Below, in pieces: positions 24,229 through 33,634 of a stretch of 40,253 bases of DNA. Positions within the stretch are counted from its first letter, which is position 1, and each line of letters starts with the position of its first letter. The notes under the pieces are model-generated. The model was not told where the DNA came from, made no database searches, and was given only the letters and a program-made list of their open reading frames with translations. Source of the DNA: Acidobacteriota bacterium (lineage in GTDB: Bacteria > Acidobacteriota > Terriglobia > Acidiferrales > UBA7541); assembly GCA_013287135.1 (NCBI GenBank), contig JABDEK010000034.1, positions 1-40,253 of the forward strand. Direction: 5' to 3'. The position numbers were made by a program, and so were the translations under genes.

Positions 24229-26745
24229 ATGACGCGCGCTGATCGTATTTTCCGCAGCTTCGTCGCGGGACTTTTCCTGCTCGCCGGAATCGCGCTGATT
24301 GTCGGCTGGTGGATTATTCACCGCTCGCTTCCGGCGCTCGATGGCAGCGTGCAAGTCCCCGGCCTGAAAGGCGCGGTCATGATCGATCGCGACCACTGGG
24401 GTCGTCCCTGGATCCGCGCGAAATCGGTGGACGATTTGGTCACTGCGCAAGGCTACGTGATGGCGCAAGATCGCCTGTGGCAAATGGATTTGCTCCGTCG
24501 CGCGGCCGCCGGCGACTTGGCTGAAATCTTCGGCGAAGTCGCGCTTTCGTTCGATGAAGAAAATCGCACGCTCGGCATGCGTCAAGCCGCCGAACGCGCC
24601 GCCGCAAATTCTCCTCTCGACATCCGTAATCTTCTGGATTCTTACGCGCGCGGCGTAAATCAGTACCTAGACCAGCATGGTTCCCGCCTGCCCGTGGAAT
24701 TTGCTTTGCTGCGTTATCAGCCGCGTCCCTGGACTCCGGCGGACACCTACCTCATCAGTCTCTATATGTACAAAACTCTCACCTCCACATGGAAGGAAAA
24801 ATTGAATCGCCAGTGGGTGAGTCAAAAAGTAGGACCCGAACGCGCGCGCCAAATGTTTGTTAGCCTTTCCCCACTGGATCATTTCATCGTGGGCGGCTTA
24901 GTGTTGCCTCGTTCAGAGGCGTCCATGACACGACCACCTCTCGCTCCACCCGAGTTATTCCATTTCCCTTGGAACGAGGTAAACCAATCATCTAACGCGC
25001 CGCCTGATGCCCGGCCTTTCATCGCACAAGAATGGGATTCCGCGCGCGCAATGCTCGCGCAATTCGAAGAAGAATCTTCCCAAATCATCGGCAGCAACAA
25101 TTTTGTGGTCAGCGGCGCCCGCACAGCTTCGGGCAAACCGCTTCTCGCAAACGACACCCATCTCCAACTCAGCGTGCCGGCGCTCTGGTACGTCGTCCAC
25201 TTAACCGCGCCGGGATGGAATGTCGCAGGCTTCGCCCTGCCCGGCGCACCGCTCGTGATCATCGGACACCACGATCGCGTCGCCTGGGGATTCACCAATA
25301 GCAATGCGGACGTGCAGGACCTCTACGCCGAAACTTTTGATTCCGCTCGCTCTTCGCAGTACCGCGCCAACGGAAAATGGCTTACCGCCAGTGTTCGTTC
25401 AGAAATAATTCATGTGCGAGGCAAGCGCGATAGAGCGATTGCGGTAGTTTCCACCCGTCATGGTCCCATCGTCTATCGAGACTCGAACTCTCCTTCCGCC
25501 GTGCGTTATGCCCTTCGGTGGACGGCGCTAGAACCCGGTGGCCTGGATTTCGGTTTTCCGCTCCTCGGCCAAGCGCAGAATTGGGATGAATTCTTGGCCG
25601 CCACGCAACGCATTGCCGGTCCCGGGCAAAATACGATGTACGCCGACGTGGATGGCAACATCGGGTTCACCATTCCCGCGCACATTCCCATTCGCGCAAA
25701 TGGCAATGGCTCGCTGCCCGTTCCAGGCGACACCGACCAATACGAATGGACCGGCTACATCCCGTTCGAAGAATTACCGCGCGCCTTGAATCCTCCGGAC
25801 GGAATCATCGCCACCGCAAACGCGTACACCGTTGGCCCCAGCTACAAGTATTTTTTGACCGATCGCCAAGCGGGCCCCTATCGCACCGAGCGAATATATG
25901 AATTGCTGGCAGGACGGACTGGTTTACTCCCAGCGGATTGCAACGCTATCCAAAACGACGTTCTCAGCCTTCCGAACAAATTCCTTGCCAGCCGGCTAAT
26001 CGCCGCGGCTAGCAAGACCCAGCCAAAGGACCCGCGTACGCAAAAATTAATTGCCGCCCTGAACCATTGGGATGCGCACGCGACGGCCGGCTCCGTCGAA
26101 ACCTCGTTCGTCGAATACACGCGTCACGCTTTGTTCCGTAACTTGCTCGCTCCCTATCTCGATGACGAAATCTCAAAGAAATACGAGCTCTGGGAACCCG
26201 TGAGCGTTTACAACGACGTCTGGTGGCGCGACAAAGTTTTTCTGGAAGACATTTTGCGCGCAGGCCCGGCTAATTGGCTCCCAAGCGGTTTTAGCAGTTA
26301 CGACGATCTACTCTCGGCGAGCGCCGACCAAGCCGTCGCCGCTCTCGAAAAGCACACCGGCAGAACCGATTCCGCTAGTTGGAATTGGGGCCAGCTGCAT
26401 CCCCTCGACATGGCCCATCCGCTCGGCCGCTCCGCAGCGTTGCACTGGCTCTGGAGTATCGGGCCTTACGAGCAAGGCGGCGCGCTCGATACCGTCCGCG
26501 CCATGGGCCTAGGACATGGTCCCGCCATGCGATTCGTCACCGACCTTTCCAATTTTGACAACTCGCTGATGGAAATTCCCACCGGCGAAAGCGGACAGTA
26601 CGCGAGCCCGCACTATCGCGACCAATTTCCTGAATGGTTCGCAGGTCGCGGAATCGCAGCTCCCTTCAGCGAAAGCGCCGAAGAAGCTGCGCGCGCACAC
26701 CGGCTGATTCTGCTGCCGGCCGGCGCCGATACGCAGAATCGCTAG
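24229..26745 (+). CDS. Penicillin acylase family protein (Ntn hydrolase, S45)
   Basis: 838 residues from the ATG at 24229; a TTG frame opens earlier at 24205. An N-terminal membrane segment (FVAGLFLLAGIALIVGWWII) could be a signal anchor. The acylase alpha-chain part includes GYVMAQDRLWQMDLLRRAAAGDLAEIFGE. The autoprocessing site is IIG-SNNF, where S289 would become the N-terminal nucleophile. After it come TASGKPLLANDTHL, AGFALPGAPLVIIGHHDRVAWGFTN and YADVDGNIGF, all typical of S45 enzymes. The C-terminal part (HPLDMAHPLG, FVTDLSNFDNS) matches the family. Known members hydrolyse amides such as penicillins, N-acyl homoserine lactones or cyclic lipopeptides. The substrate here is unknown. Confidence 0.92.
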   Translation: MTRADRIFRSFVAGLFLLAGIALIVGWWIIHRSLPALDGSVQVPGLKGAVMIDRDHWGRPWIRAKSVDDLVTAQGYVMAQDRLWQMDLLRRAAAGDLAEIFGEVALSFDEENRTLGMRQAAERAAANSPLDIRNLLDSYARGVNQYLDQHGSRLPVEFALLRYQPRPWTPADTYLISLYMYKTLTSTWKEKLNRQWVSQKVGPERARQMFVSLSPLDHFIVGGLVLPRSEASMTRPPLAPPELFHFPWNEVNQSSNAPPDARPFIAQEWDSARAMLAQFEEESSQIIGSNNFVVSGARTASGKPLLANDTHLQLSVPALWYVVHLTAPGWNVAGFALPGAPLVIIGHHDRVAWGFTNSNADVQDLYAETFDSARSSQYRANGKWLTASVRSEIIHVRGKRDRAIAVVSTRHGPIVYRDSNSPSAVRYALRWTALEPGGLDFGFPLLGQAQNWDEFLAATQRIAGPGQNTMYADVDGNIGFTIPAHIPIRANGNGSLPVPGDTDQYEWTGYIPFEELPRALNPPDGIIATANAYTVGPSYKYFLTDRQAGPYRTERIYELLAGRTGLLPADCNAIQNDVLSLPNKFLASRLIAAASKTQPKDPRTQKLIAALNHWDAHATAGSVETSFVEYTRHALFRNLLAPYLDDEISKKYELWEPVSVYNDVWWRDKVFLEDILRAGPANWLPSGFSSYDDLLSASADQAVAALEKHTGRTDSASWNWGQLHPLDMAHPLGRSAALHWLWSIGPYEQGGALDTVRAMGLGHGPAMRFVTDLSNFDNSLMEIPTGESGQYASPHYRDQFPEWFAGRGIAAPFSESAEEAARAHRLILLPAGADTQNR

Positions 26746-26764
26746 CCCTAAGATCGACAGGAAC

Positions 26765-26794
26765 TTGTTGGCATTCTCTTACCTGCGCTAGAAT
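26765..26794 (+). promoter_or_regulatory. Candidate promoter of xseB-ispA-tlyA-nadK
   Basis: TTGTTG (26765-26770, 3/6 match) and TAGAAT (26789-26794, 5/6) are 18 bases apart, about 50 bases upstream of the xseB ATG. The GAGGA preceding that ATG is a good ribosome binding site. Confidence 0.38.
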
Positions 26795-26845
26795 GCTGCC
26801 TGGCGAAATCTAAAACGCGCTCTTGGCGCAGCGCGACGAGGAAGA

Positions 26846-27130
26846 ATGAATCCAGTGCCGAACAAACCAGCACCGGCAGAGGCGACGCGCAAGGGCGATT
26901 TCGAAAAGTCGCTCACGCGGCTCGAAGAAGTCGTGAAACGCATGGAAGGCCCCGATCTTTCTCTCGACGAGGCCATGAAACTCTTTGAGGAAGGCGTCAC
27001 TCTTTCGCGCGAGTGTCAGAAGCAACTGGAAGAGGCCGAAGGCCGCGTTGAAATTCTAGTGAAGAAAGCTGACGGCAAAATTGTGGCCGAGCCTTTCAAT
27101 CCGGACAATGGCCCGTCCCATAAGGCATAA
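26846..27130 (+). CDS. xseB: Exodeoxyribonuclease VII small subunit
   Basis: 94 residues, the small subunit of the single-strand-specific nuclease ExoVII, which is regulated through its coiled coil. The family core is FEKSLTRLEEVVKRMEGPDLSLDEAMKLFEEGVTLSRECQKQLEEAEGRVEIL, with the invariant Leu pattern and the ...GRVEIL ending. The tail is acidic. It has a strong GAGGA ribosome binding site and starts a cluster ending in nadK. The large subunit xseA is not in the window. Confidence 0.95.
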   Translation: MNPVPNKPAPAEATRKGDFEKSLTRLEEVVKRMEGPDLSLDEAMKLFEEGVTLSRECQKQLEEAEGRVEILVKKADGKIVAEPFNPDNGPSHKA

Positions 27131-27178
27131 CTTGCCTCTGTTTTTTCATGCATCTTTCAGCCTCGCCCCGGTGACCGC

Positions 27179-28060
27179 GTGAGCACGCCCGATTTTTTTC
27201 AGCAGGACCACGCCGCGATCGAGGCTGCACTCGAAAAACTCTTGCCCGCGGAGGCCACACCGCCTGCCTCCATCCACCGCGCCATGCGCTACAGCGTTTT
27301 CGCCGGCGGCAAACGCATCCGCCCTATCCTTTGCTACGAGTCCGCAAAACTTTTCGCTTCCGATACCACGCCCGCAATTCCTGTTGGCTGCGCCCTGGAA
27401 TTTATTCACACATATTCTTTGATTCACGACGATTTGCCAGCGCTCGACAACGACGATCTGCGCCGGGGAAAAGCCACGAATCATAAAGTGTTCGGCGAAG
27501 CCATAGCCATCCTCGCCGGTGACGCGCTGCTCACCCTGGCTTTTCAGACGCTTGCCAATTCTGCGATCGAGCCCGCCCGCCGCGTTCGGGTCATTTCCGA
27601 AATCGCCGCTGCTGCTGGTACCGTCGATGGTATGGTCGGTGGACAAGTGGCGGACATCGAGGCGGAGAAAAAGCCTGCCGACGCCGCCACGCTCGAATAT
27701 ATTCACCGCTCCAAAACGGCGGCTTTGATTTGCGGTTCAATTGTCGCTGGCGCAATCGCCGGCGGCGCTGGTGAGGAAGACGTGGAACGGTTGCGCCGCT
27801 TCGGCCAGCAGATCGGCTGGGCATTCCAGGTAGTTGACGACATTTTGGACGTCTCCGAATCCTCTGCTGCGCTCGGAAAAACCGCGGGCAAAGACCAAGC
27901 CCAGCAAAAAGCCACCTACCCGGCTCTAGTTGGTCTCGAAAAATCTCGCGAGATTGCCAACGACCTGGAAACCAAAGCCCTGCGTGAACTTGATTGTTAT
28001 GGTCAACGTGCAACGCGGCTTCGTCAACTCGCTCAATTCCTGGTCGCGCGTCGCAACTAA
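27179..28060 (+). CDS. ispA: Polyprenyl synthetase (farnesyl/geranylgeranyl diphosphate synthase)
   Basis: 293-residue cytoplasmic prenyltransferase that condenses IPP with allylic diphosphates. The first Asp-rich motif is HDDLPALDNDDLRRG (84-93, DDxxxxD form). The second is VVDDILDVSE (220-221 and 224). The GKRIRP loop is near 44-49, and GMVGGQVAD precedes the second motif by about 60 residues. The product chain length is likely C15 or C20, since no bulky residue just before the first motif marks it clearly. Start is the GTG at 27179. It follows xseB and precedes tlyA, the usual order except that dxs is missing. Confidence 0.94.
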   Translation: MSTPDFFQQDHAAIEAALEKLLPAEATPPASIHRAMRYSVFAGGKRIRPILCYESAKLFASDTTPAIPVGCALEFIHTYSLIHDDLPALDNDDLRRGKATNHKVFGEAIAILAGDALLTLAFQTLANSAIEPARRVRVISEIAAAAGTVDGMVGGQVADIEAEKKPADAATLEYIHRSKTAALICGSIVAGAIAGGAGEEDVERLRRFGQQIGWAFQVVDDILDVSESSAALGKTAGKDQAQQKATYPALVGLEKSREIANDLETKALRELDCYGQRATRLRQLAQFLVARRN

Positions 28061-28081
28061 GATTTGCTACAACAATTTGGT

Positions 28082-28876
28082 ATGAAATCGAATACCCCCA
28101 GCGATGATACGTCTCGCAACAGTTCGCAGAAGCGAGCGCGTCCTGGAAAGTCGCGCATCGATGTCCTGATTGTCGAACGCGGTTTGGCCCCCTCGCGCGA
28201 GAAAGCCCAAGCCATGCTTCTGACAGGAAACATCCTGGTCAACAGTCAGAAAGTCGAAAAGCCCGGCACGCGAGTAACCAACGACGCTCCCATTGAAATT
28301 ATCGGCCAGACTTTGCGTTACGCCAGCCGCGGTGGTCTGAAACTCGAGGGCGCGTTGGATGATTTTGACGTTTCTTCGCGGGGAAAGGTTTGTCTGGACG
28401 TCGGAAGCTCGACGGGAGGTTTCACCGATTGCCTGTTGCAACGCGGCGCATTGCGCGTTTACGCCGTGGACGTCTCCGCAGATCAACTGGATTGGAAGCT
28501 GCGCAAAGATCCCAGAGTAGTCACGATCGAACGCAACGCGCGCTATCTCCGAGCCGTGGACATTCCCGAGCGGGCCACCCTGATCACCATGGACGTTTCA
28601 TTCATCTCCGTCACAAAAGTTCTTCCCGCAATTGTTCCGCTGGCGTCCGCCGGCGCCGATTTCCTGATTCTCATCAAGCCGCAATTTGAACTGGAAAAAC
28701 GCGAGGTCGGTAAAGGCGGAATCGTTCGCGACAATCTGCTGCATCAGAAAGCAATCGAGCGCGTGACCGCCGCAGCCGCCGAACTGTCTGTGGACATCCT
28801 AGGCGTGCGTGCAAGCCATTTAACCGGAGCCCAGGGTAATCAGGAGTTTTTTCTCCACGCCCGCGTGCGCGGGTAG
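28082..28876 (+). CDS. tlyA: TlyA family rRNA (cytidine-2'-O) methyltransferase
   Basis: About 264 residues from the ATG at 28082; a TTG frame opens at 28064. An N-terminal S4 RNA-binding domain (~25-75, SRIDVLIVERGLAPSREKAQAMLLTGNILVN) leads into an FtsJ-type methyltransferase domain. The SAM motif is CLDVGSSTGGFTDCLL. The K-D-K-E tetrad is plausible at SRGGLKLEGAL (K), MDVSFIS (D), IKPQFE (K) and a later Glu. TlyA proteins methylate 16S C1409 and 23S C1920, and some are also called hemolysins. The length matches the family. It lies between ispA and nadK. Confidence 0.92.
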   Translation: MKSNTPSDDTSRNSSQKRARPGKSRIDVLIVERGLAPSREKAQAMLLTGNILVNSQKVEKPGTRVTNDAPIEIIGQTLRYASRGGLKLEGALDDFDVSSRGKVCLDVGSSTGGFTDCLLQRGALRVYAVDVSADQLDWKLRKDPRVVTIERNARYLRAVDIPERATLITMDVSFISVTKVLPAIVPLASAGADFLILIKPQFELEKREVGKGGIVRDNLLHQKAIERVTAAAAELSVDILGVRASHLTGAQGNQEFFLHARVRG

Positions 28877-28894
28877 AGTAGAATTCCCCTCCAA

Positions 28895-29755
28895 ATGATT
28901 CGCGCCGCCGGCATCATCTGCAAACCAGTCAAGGAAATGGTCTCGTCCGTCGTTCCTCCTCTAGGGGAATGGTTGCGAGCGCGCCAAATCGAAGTTTTTG
29001 TGGACCTGGAAACGGAAGCCTGCATCCACACGAATTTCCCAGCCCTGGCGCGCGAAGCGCTGGGCCAAAAAGTTGATCTCATCATTGTTCTTGGCGGCGA
29101 CGGCACGCTTCTTTCCGCGGCCCGCGCGCTTCATGGAGCGAACGTCCCTATTCTGGCTGTGAATCTCGGTGGCCTCGGGTTTCTTACCAGCGTTACTCTC
29201 GACGAGCTTTATCCCCTTCTCGAGCAAGTTATAAAAGGCGAGCACCGCATCGGCGAACGCATGATGCTCGAAGCCGAAATCCTGCGCAGCGGGAAAGCTG
29301 CAGAGCGCGAGCGCGCATTGAATGAAGCGGTAAGCAACAAAGCTGCCCTTGCGCGCATGCTCGATTTTGACGTGTTTGTGGATGCTCGTCACGTCGGTCG
29401 CTACCGCGCGGATGGAATTATCGTCGCCACTCCCACCGGTTCCACTGCTTACTCGCTCGCCGCGGGCGGCCCCATTCTCCAGCCGGACCTCGACGCGTTC
29501 GTCATCACGCCGATTTGTCCGCACATGTTAACCAACCGGCCCCTTGTAATTCCAGATACGTCACGCGTAGAGCTGGATTTTACTGCGGCGCACGAGCCCG
29601 TGTACCTAACGCTCGATGGCCAAATTGGATTTCAACTCGAACCGCAGGATCACGTAGTCATCACAAAATCTTCGTCTAAGGTCAAATTTGTGCGCCCGCC
29701 GCGGAAGACTTACTACGAGGTATTGCGGAATAAACTTCGCTGGGGAGAACGATGA
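28895..29755 (+). CDS. nadK: NAD kinase
   Basis: 286-residue ATP/polyphosphate NAD kinase, which makes NADP+. The nucleotide loop is LGGDGTLL (67-71 GGDGT). Downstream come NLGGLGFLTSV, ALNEAVSNKAALARM and ADGIIVATPTGSTAYSLAAGGPIL (about 170-190), followed by HMLTNRPLVIP and the C-terminal beta domain. The length is normal. No strong ribosome binding site precedes the ATG, but it starts just 18 bases after tlyA, so translational coupling is likely. It is the last gene of this cluster. Confidence 0.95.
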   Translation: MIRAAGIICKPVKEMVSSVVPPLGEWLRARQIEVFVDLETEACIHTNFPALAREALGQKVDLIIVLGGDGTLLSAARALHGANVPILAVNLGGLGFLTSVTLDELYPLLEQVIKGEHRIGERMMLEAEILRSGKAAERERALNEAVSNKAALARMLDFDVFVDARHVGRYRADGIIVATPTGSTAYSLAAGGPILQPDLDAFVITPICPHMLTNRPLVIPDTSRVELDFTAAHEPVYLTLDGQIGFQLEPQDHVVITKSSSKVKFVRPPRKTYYEVLRNKLRWGER

Positions 29756-29778
29756 AAAACGTTAGAGGCATTCCAGCA

Positions 29779-29810
29779 GATCCCTCCGGCGCGTCGCGCC
29801 GTTCGGGATC
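29779..29810. terminator. Bidirectional hairpin between convergent genes
   Basis: A two-part hairpin between nadK and the converging phosphatase gene. The outer stem is GATCCC (29779-29784) with GGGATC (29805-29810). The inner stem is CGGCGC/GCGCCG (29787-29792 and 29796-29801) with loop GTC. No T-tract follows on either strand, so it may terminate inefficiently or stabilise 3' ends. Confidence 0.45.
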
Positions 29811-29828
29811 ATAATTCTCGCCGGATAG

Positions 29829-31583
29829 TCACTTTACTTTCAAAACCACGAGCGTGCGATCGTCAAACGCATGCCGCCCATCCGAAAAAGTGTCTACCGC
29901 TTCCAATATACGATCCGCTACGTCCCCAGCTGTCCGCTCATGATTCTCCGATATTAGGACTCCAAGTCGGTCGTGCCCGTAAAACTCCAGGGTCGTAGGG
30001 TTCTGCGTATCGCCGATCCCGTCGGAGTAGAAAACTAGTATGTCGCCTGAGCTAAGAATGTAGCTTTTCTGATCGTACGTAGCATCTTCAAACATTCCCA
30101 GCGGGAATCCTTCCAGCGGAATTCTTTCGCATTTCCCGCCGTGATAAAGGAACGGCTGTTCCTGACCCGCATTCGACATACGCAGCTTATGACGTCCACG
30201 ATGCCACGTCGCGATACACAGCGTCATGAACCGCCCTTCGATCCGCCGTTCGCCCAAAAATCCATTAACTGCCCGAAGCATTTCAGCGGGAGGAAGTTTC
30301 TGCGGTCCCAGACTGCGTAGCGTTCCAATCGCCACAGCGCCATAAAGAGCCGCCGCGCTTCCCTTCCCGCTAACATCTCCCATCGCGATCGCCAATTCCT
30401 GCGGCCCGTAGCGCAGAAAATCGTAGAGGTCGCCACTCAGCTCGCGTGACGAAACCACGCGCGCCGCAATATCGAGCCCGTACTCGGGTCCCGGCAATCG
30501 AGGCAACAACGCGCCCTGAATTCGTCGCGCGGCGCTCAGGTCTCGCTCCATGCGCGCTTCGTCTCGCGCCACCTGCTCGTAGAGTCGCGCGTTTTCAATC
30601 GACACCGCCAGATGCGCCGCAAGAATCGAAAGCGCCTGCACGTGATCGGGAGTGAAATAATTCAGCTGCGGGCTCTCCAGGTCCATCACGCCAATCACGC
30701 GGTCTTTATAAAGCATCGGCACAGCCATCTCCGACCGCGTCTCCGGATTCACCATTAAATAACGGGGATCCGCCTTCACGTCAGGGACTACCACCGGGCG
30801 CCGCGCGGAAGCCGCCGCGCCCACAATGCCTTCGTGCCCTGGCACCGCATATTTTTCTTGCGTGCGCTGCCCGAATTTCACCGTGACGCGATGACGAAAA
30901 ACTCTGTCGTTTTCGTCGTACAACAAAATAGAAAAAATCTGGTAATCGATCAGCCGCTTGGTAAGTTCTGCCGCTCGTCGCAAGACTTCTTCCACCGAGA
31001 GAGAAGAATTCGCTTCGCGTGCCACCTCGTTCAGCAGTAACAACGTCTCCGCTTGATTCTTCTCATGCTCGAACAGTCTGGCATTCTCAATGGCGCCCGC
31101 GATGCGGCTGGCCACCAGCGTCAAAATGTTCTGCTGATCGGTCGTGAAATAATCAGGCTGGCTGCTCTCAATGTCCAAAACGCCAATCACGCGCCCGCGC
31201 ACAATCAGCGGCACAGCCAATTCAGATCGCACGGCGTCCAGCGCATTCAAATAACGCGGGTCGTTTCGAACGTCACCCACGCGAATCGGTTGGCCAGTTG
31301 CCGCGGCCGAGCCAATAATTCCCTCCGCCATGGGAATGCGCCAGTGTTTCACCACTTCCGGCCGGTGTCCGATCGCAAAACGAAAATACATCTGGTCCGT
31401 GCCTTCTTCCGGCAGCACGACCGCAAAAATTTCGTAATCGATCAGTCGCTTTATTTGCGCCGCAGCGCTGGCCAGAACTTCGTCTAAATTCAGGGACGCG
31501 TTGATTTCCTCGCTGATCTCCGCGAGGATGGCAAGAGTTTCAGCCGGGATTTCCACTTTCGAATTGAGTCCAAGCGAATCCAT
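29829..31583 (-). CDS. GAF-GAF-PP2C (SpoIIE-type) serine phosphatase
   Basis: 584 residues from the ATG at 31583; the frame continues 21 codons upstream to a TTG. Two GAF domains (about 20-175 and 195-350) are strikingly alike, each with a RLIDY(E/Q)IF segment, a GIIG/GIVG(A/S)AA turn, DVR/VKADPRYL, a (A/M)VP(L/M) strand and IGV(L/M)D(I/L)ES. After a short coiled coil (ARMERDLSAARRIQGALLPRLPGPEYG, the usual lead-in to these phosphatases) comes a PP2C/SpoIIE domain with ELSGDLYDFLRY and FYSDGIGDTQN metal motifs. It is likely a regulator acting on an anti-sigma antagonist or cyclic-nucleotide-controlled partner. The partner is unknown. Confidence 0.9.
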   Translation of the reverse strand: MDSLGLNSKVEIPAETLAILAEISEEINASLNLDEVLASAAAQIKRLIDYEIFAVVLPEEGTDQMYFRFAIGHRPEVVKHWRIPMAEGIIGSAAATGQPIRVGDVRNDPRYLNALDAVRSELAVPLIVRGRVIGVLDIESSQPDYFTTDQQNILTLVASRIAGAIENARLFEHEKNQAETLLLLNEVAREANSSLSVEEVLRRAAELTKRLIDYQIFSILLYDENDRVFRHRVTVKFGQRTQEKYAVPGHEGIVGAAASARRPVVVPDVKADPRYLMVNPETRSEMAVPMLYKDRVIGVMDLESPQLNYFTPDHVQALSILAAHLAVSIENARLYEQVARDEARMERDLSAARRIQGALLPRLPGPEYGLDIAARVVSSRELSGDLYDFLRYGPQELAIAMGDVSGKGSAAALYGAVAIGTLRSLGPQKLPPAEMLRAVNGFLGERRIEGRFMTLCIATWHRGRHKLRMSNAGQEQPFLYHGGKCERIPLEGFPLGMFEDATYDQKSYILSSGDILVFYSDGIGDTQNPTTLEFYGHDRLGVLISENHERTAGDVADRILEAVDTFSDGRHAFDDRTLVVLKVK

Positions 31584-31728
31584 GGTAAGTAAATCGAATG
31601 CCCCGGTCCCCGCCGAGGTAGTTTTTGGCCCGCGAAACGAAAACAATCTCGTCTGCCGCCAATTTTCGTCTAATTATAACAGCCGTACGTTAAAGACCGC
31701 GGGGGAATTCCAGGAAAATTCAGCGAAG

Positions 31729-32445
31729 TTAATATTTGCCGCTGGCGCCCGCCGAGCTTGCAGGAGTCGCGCCGCGAAATTCTTGCACAATTTTCACGCC
31801 TGAGCTCGACCCAAGTCTCGTAGCCCCGGCCTCCACCATTTTTTGCAGATCGCTCAACGTCCGCACGCCTCCGGCCGCTTTGATCCCCGTGCCGCTTCCA
31901 ACCGTTTCGCGAATCAATCGCACATCTTCCACCGTGGCTCCGCCCGGCCCAAATCCCGTTGAAGTCTTCACAAAATCCGCGCCGGCTTTCTTCGCCAGCA
32001 GCGACCCGCGAACTTTTTCTTCATTAGTAAGCAGTGCAGTTTCCAGAATCACTTTGCACAGAGCGCCGCCGCGATGGCTCTCCTCCACAACTCCGCGAAT
32101 ATCCGCCTGCGCCAGCGCATCTTGCCCGGATTTCAGCGCCCCAATATTTATAACCATGTCAATTTCTTGCGCTCCCGCTTTAATCGCTTCGCTCGCCTCC
32201 AGAACTTTCACCATCGGCAGCGTAGCGCCAAGCGGAAATCCCACTACGGTGCCGACGAGCACCTCGCTGTCGCGAAGCAATTCCGCTGCCTGCGAAACAT
32301 TCCAGGGATTCACGCACACCGACGCAAACCCGTAATCCAGCGCTTCGTCACAAAGCTTCTGAATGTCATCGCGCGAAGCTTCCGGTTTCAACAGCGTGTG
32401 ATCGATCAACCGCGCGATTTGCGATTCCGTAAGCGCCACGCTCAT
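31729..32445 (-). CDS. deoC: Deoxyribose-phosphate aldolase
   Basis: 238-residue class I aldolase splitting 2-deoxyribose-5-phosphate into glyceraldehyde-3-phosphate and acetaldehyde. Begins near [12 protein letters not shown]. The acid D96 is in [16 protein letters not shown], the Schiff-base lysine K160 in [14 protein letters not shown], and K189 in [10 protein letters not shown], all in the expected order. The tail is short and Ala/Ser-rich. Its ATG overlaps the hpt stop by four bases (ATGA), so the two are translationally coupled, joining purine salvage to deoxynucleoside catabolism. Confidence 0.95.
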   Translation of the reverse strand: MSVALTESQIARLIDHTLLKPEASRDDIQKLCDEALDYGFASVCVNPWNVSQAAELLRDSEVLVGTVVGFPLGATLPMVKVLEASEAIKAGAQEIDMVINIGALKSGQDALAQADIRGVVEESHRGGALCKVILETALLTNEEKVRGSLLAKKAGADFVKTSTGFGPGGATVEDVRLIRETVGSGTGIKAAGGVRTLSDLQKMVEAGATRLGSSSGVKIVQEFRGATPASSAGASGKY

Positions 32446-32987
32446 CCCCCCGGCAAACTCAAAACGCAGACGTCCTTCAAGTTGCGGTAACGCTCTGCAT
32501 AATCCAATCCGTATCCCACCACAAACTCATCGGGAATCGTAAAGCCAATATAATCGCCCTTAACGTCCTTGATCCGCCGCGAGGGCTTATCCAATAGCGC
32601 CGCAACCCTTAAAGTCTTCGGTTTTCTTTGCTGCAGAACGCGTAATAAATAACTTAGGGTCAGTCCCGTATCCAGTATATCTTCCACCACCACAACATGG
32701 AGGCCCTCGATGCTGCTATCTAGATCCTTAAGCACGCGCACTTGCCCCGAAGATTGTTTCCCTTTGCCATAACTAGACACCGCAATGAAATCAATCGAAG
32801 TTTCCAGGCTGATCTCGCGCACAAGGTCGGAAAGAAAAATGCACGCCCCCTTCAAAACTCCCACCAGATGTACGCGCTCTCCCTTAAAATCCCTGGTAAT
32901 TTGATGCGCCACCTCGCGAACGCGCTTTTGGATCGCAGCCCGGCGAATCAAAACTCTTAGCTTTTCGTTTTTCGCCGCGACTGGCAT
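32442..32987 (-). CDS. hpt: Hypoxanthine phosphoribosyltransferase
   Basis: 181-residue enzyme that makes IMP or GMP from hypoxanthine or guanine and [23 protein letters not shown] near 41-59 is characteristic. The PRPP-binding segment is [14 protein letters not shown] (98-111), and the C-terminal [20 protein letters not shown] is the family closing motif. The ATG has no strong ribosome binding site. The gene overlaps deoC by four bases. Expressed away from the DinB gene, across a 134-base spacer. Confidence 0.95.
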   Translation of the reverse strand: MPVAAKNEKLRVLIRRAAIQKRVREVAHQITRDFKGERVHLVGVLKGACIFLSDLVREISLETSIDFIAVSSYGKGKQSSGQVRVLKDLDSSIEGLHVVVVEDILDTGLTLSYLLRVLQQRKPKTLRVAALLDKPSRRIKDVKGDYIGFTIPDEFVVGYGLDYAERYRNLKDVCVLSLPGG

Positions 32988-33052
32988 TTCGGTTTCGCCC
33001 CGTTGGAAAGGCGGCTACTCTATCGCACAGAATTGCGTATGACAAGGCGGCT

Positions 33053-33072
33053 CTCCACGGTAAAAGGTGGAG
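33053..33072. other. Small hairpin in hpt/DinB divergent spacer
   Basis: CTCCAC (33053-33058) and GTGGAG (33067-33072) form a perfect 6-bp stem with the loop GGTAAAAG. It lies between the divergent hpt and DinB-family starts and could be an operator or just a chance dyad. Confidence 0.3.
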
Positions 33073-33121
33073 CATTGGCAAGAATATACAGTCGAACGAG
33101 TTTCCCCAGGAGGGCTACGTA

Positions 33122-33634
33122 ATGGAGCCGAATCAAACTTCAGAACCGTGGTTACGCGGCACGCTAATCGATATACCAGTGGTCCCACGAGCCGTGTTTC
33201 ACGCCCTCGAACTCGCACAAGAGGACCTGGATCGCTGGTGCCGCTCGCTAAGCGATGCGGAGCTAAACACGCGTCCCGTGGGTCTCGCTCCGATCGCTTT
33301 CCACGTGCGACATATAGCACGCAGCCTCGACCGCCTGCTCACCTACGCCGAAGGAGATCAACTGAACGGGGAGCAAATTGCAAAGATGAAATCGGAATTA
33401 GACGCAGCAGCAAAGCACGACGAGTTATTCGAAGAATTGAAGGCAGCACTCCATAAAAGCGCCCAGCGAATTCGTGCGTTCGACGTAACTCGGCTCGACG
33501 ACCACCGCGAAGTAGGCCCAAAGAAATTGCCGACAACTTTGGGCGGTTTGTTAGTTCACATAGCCGAGCACACCCAACGGCACGTGGGACAAGCCATCAC
33601 CACATCGAAGATCGTGTTAGCACAGCGCAGTTAG
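33122..33634 (+). CDS. DinB/YfiT-family protein
   Basis: 170-residue four-helix bundle protein of the DinB/YfiT type. Metal-binding histidines are likely H61/H64 in [17 protein letters not shown] and H146, H150 and H154 in [15 protein letters not shown]. The family has varied thiol-S-transferase or metal-dependent roles, and no specific substrate is evident. The ATG has a strong CAGGAGG at a spacing of about 8 bases. The stop overlaps the convergent aceA stop by four bases. Confidence 0.88.
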   Translation: MEPNQTSEPWLRGTLIDIPVVPRAVFHALELAQEDLDRWCRSLSDAELNTRPVGLAPIAFHVRHIARSLDRLLTYAEGDQLNGEQIAKMKSELDAAAKHDELFEELKAALHKSAQRIRAFDVTRLDDHREVGPKKLPTTLGGLLVHIAEHTQRHVGQAITTSKIVLAQRS

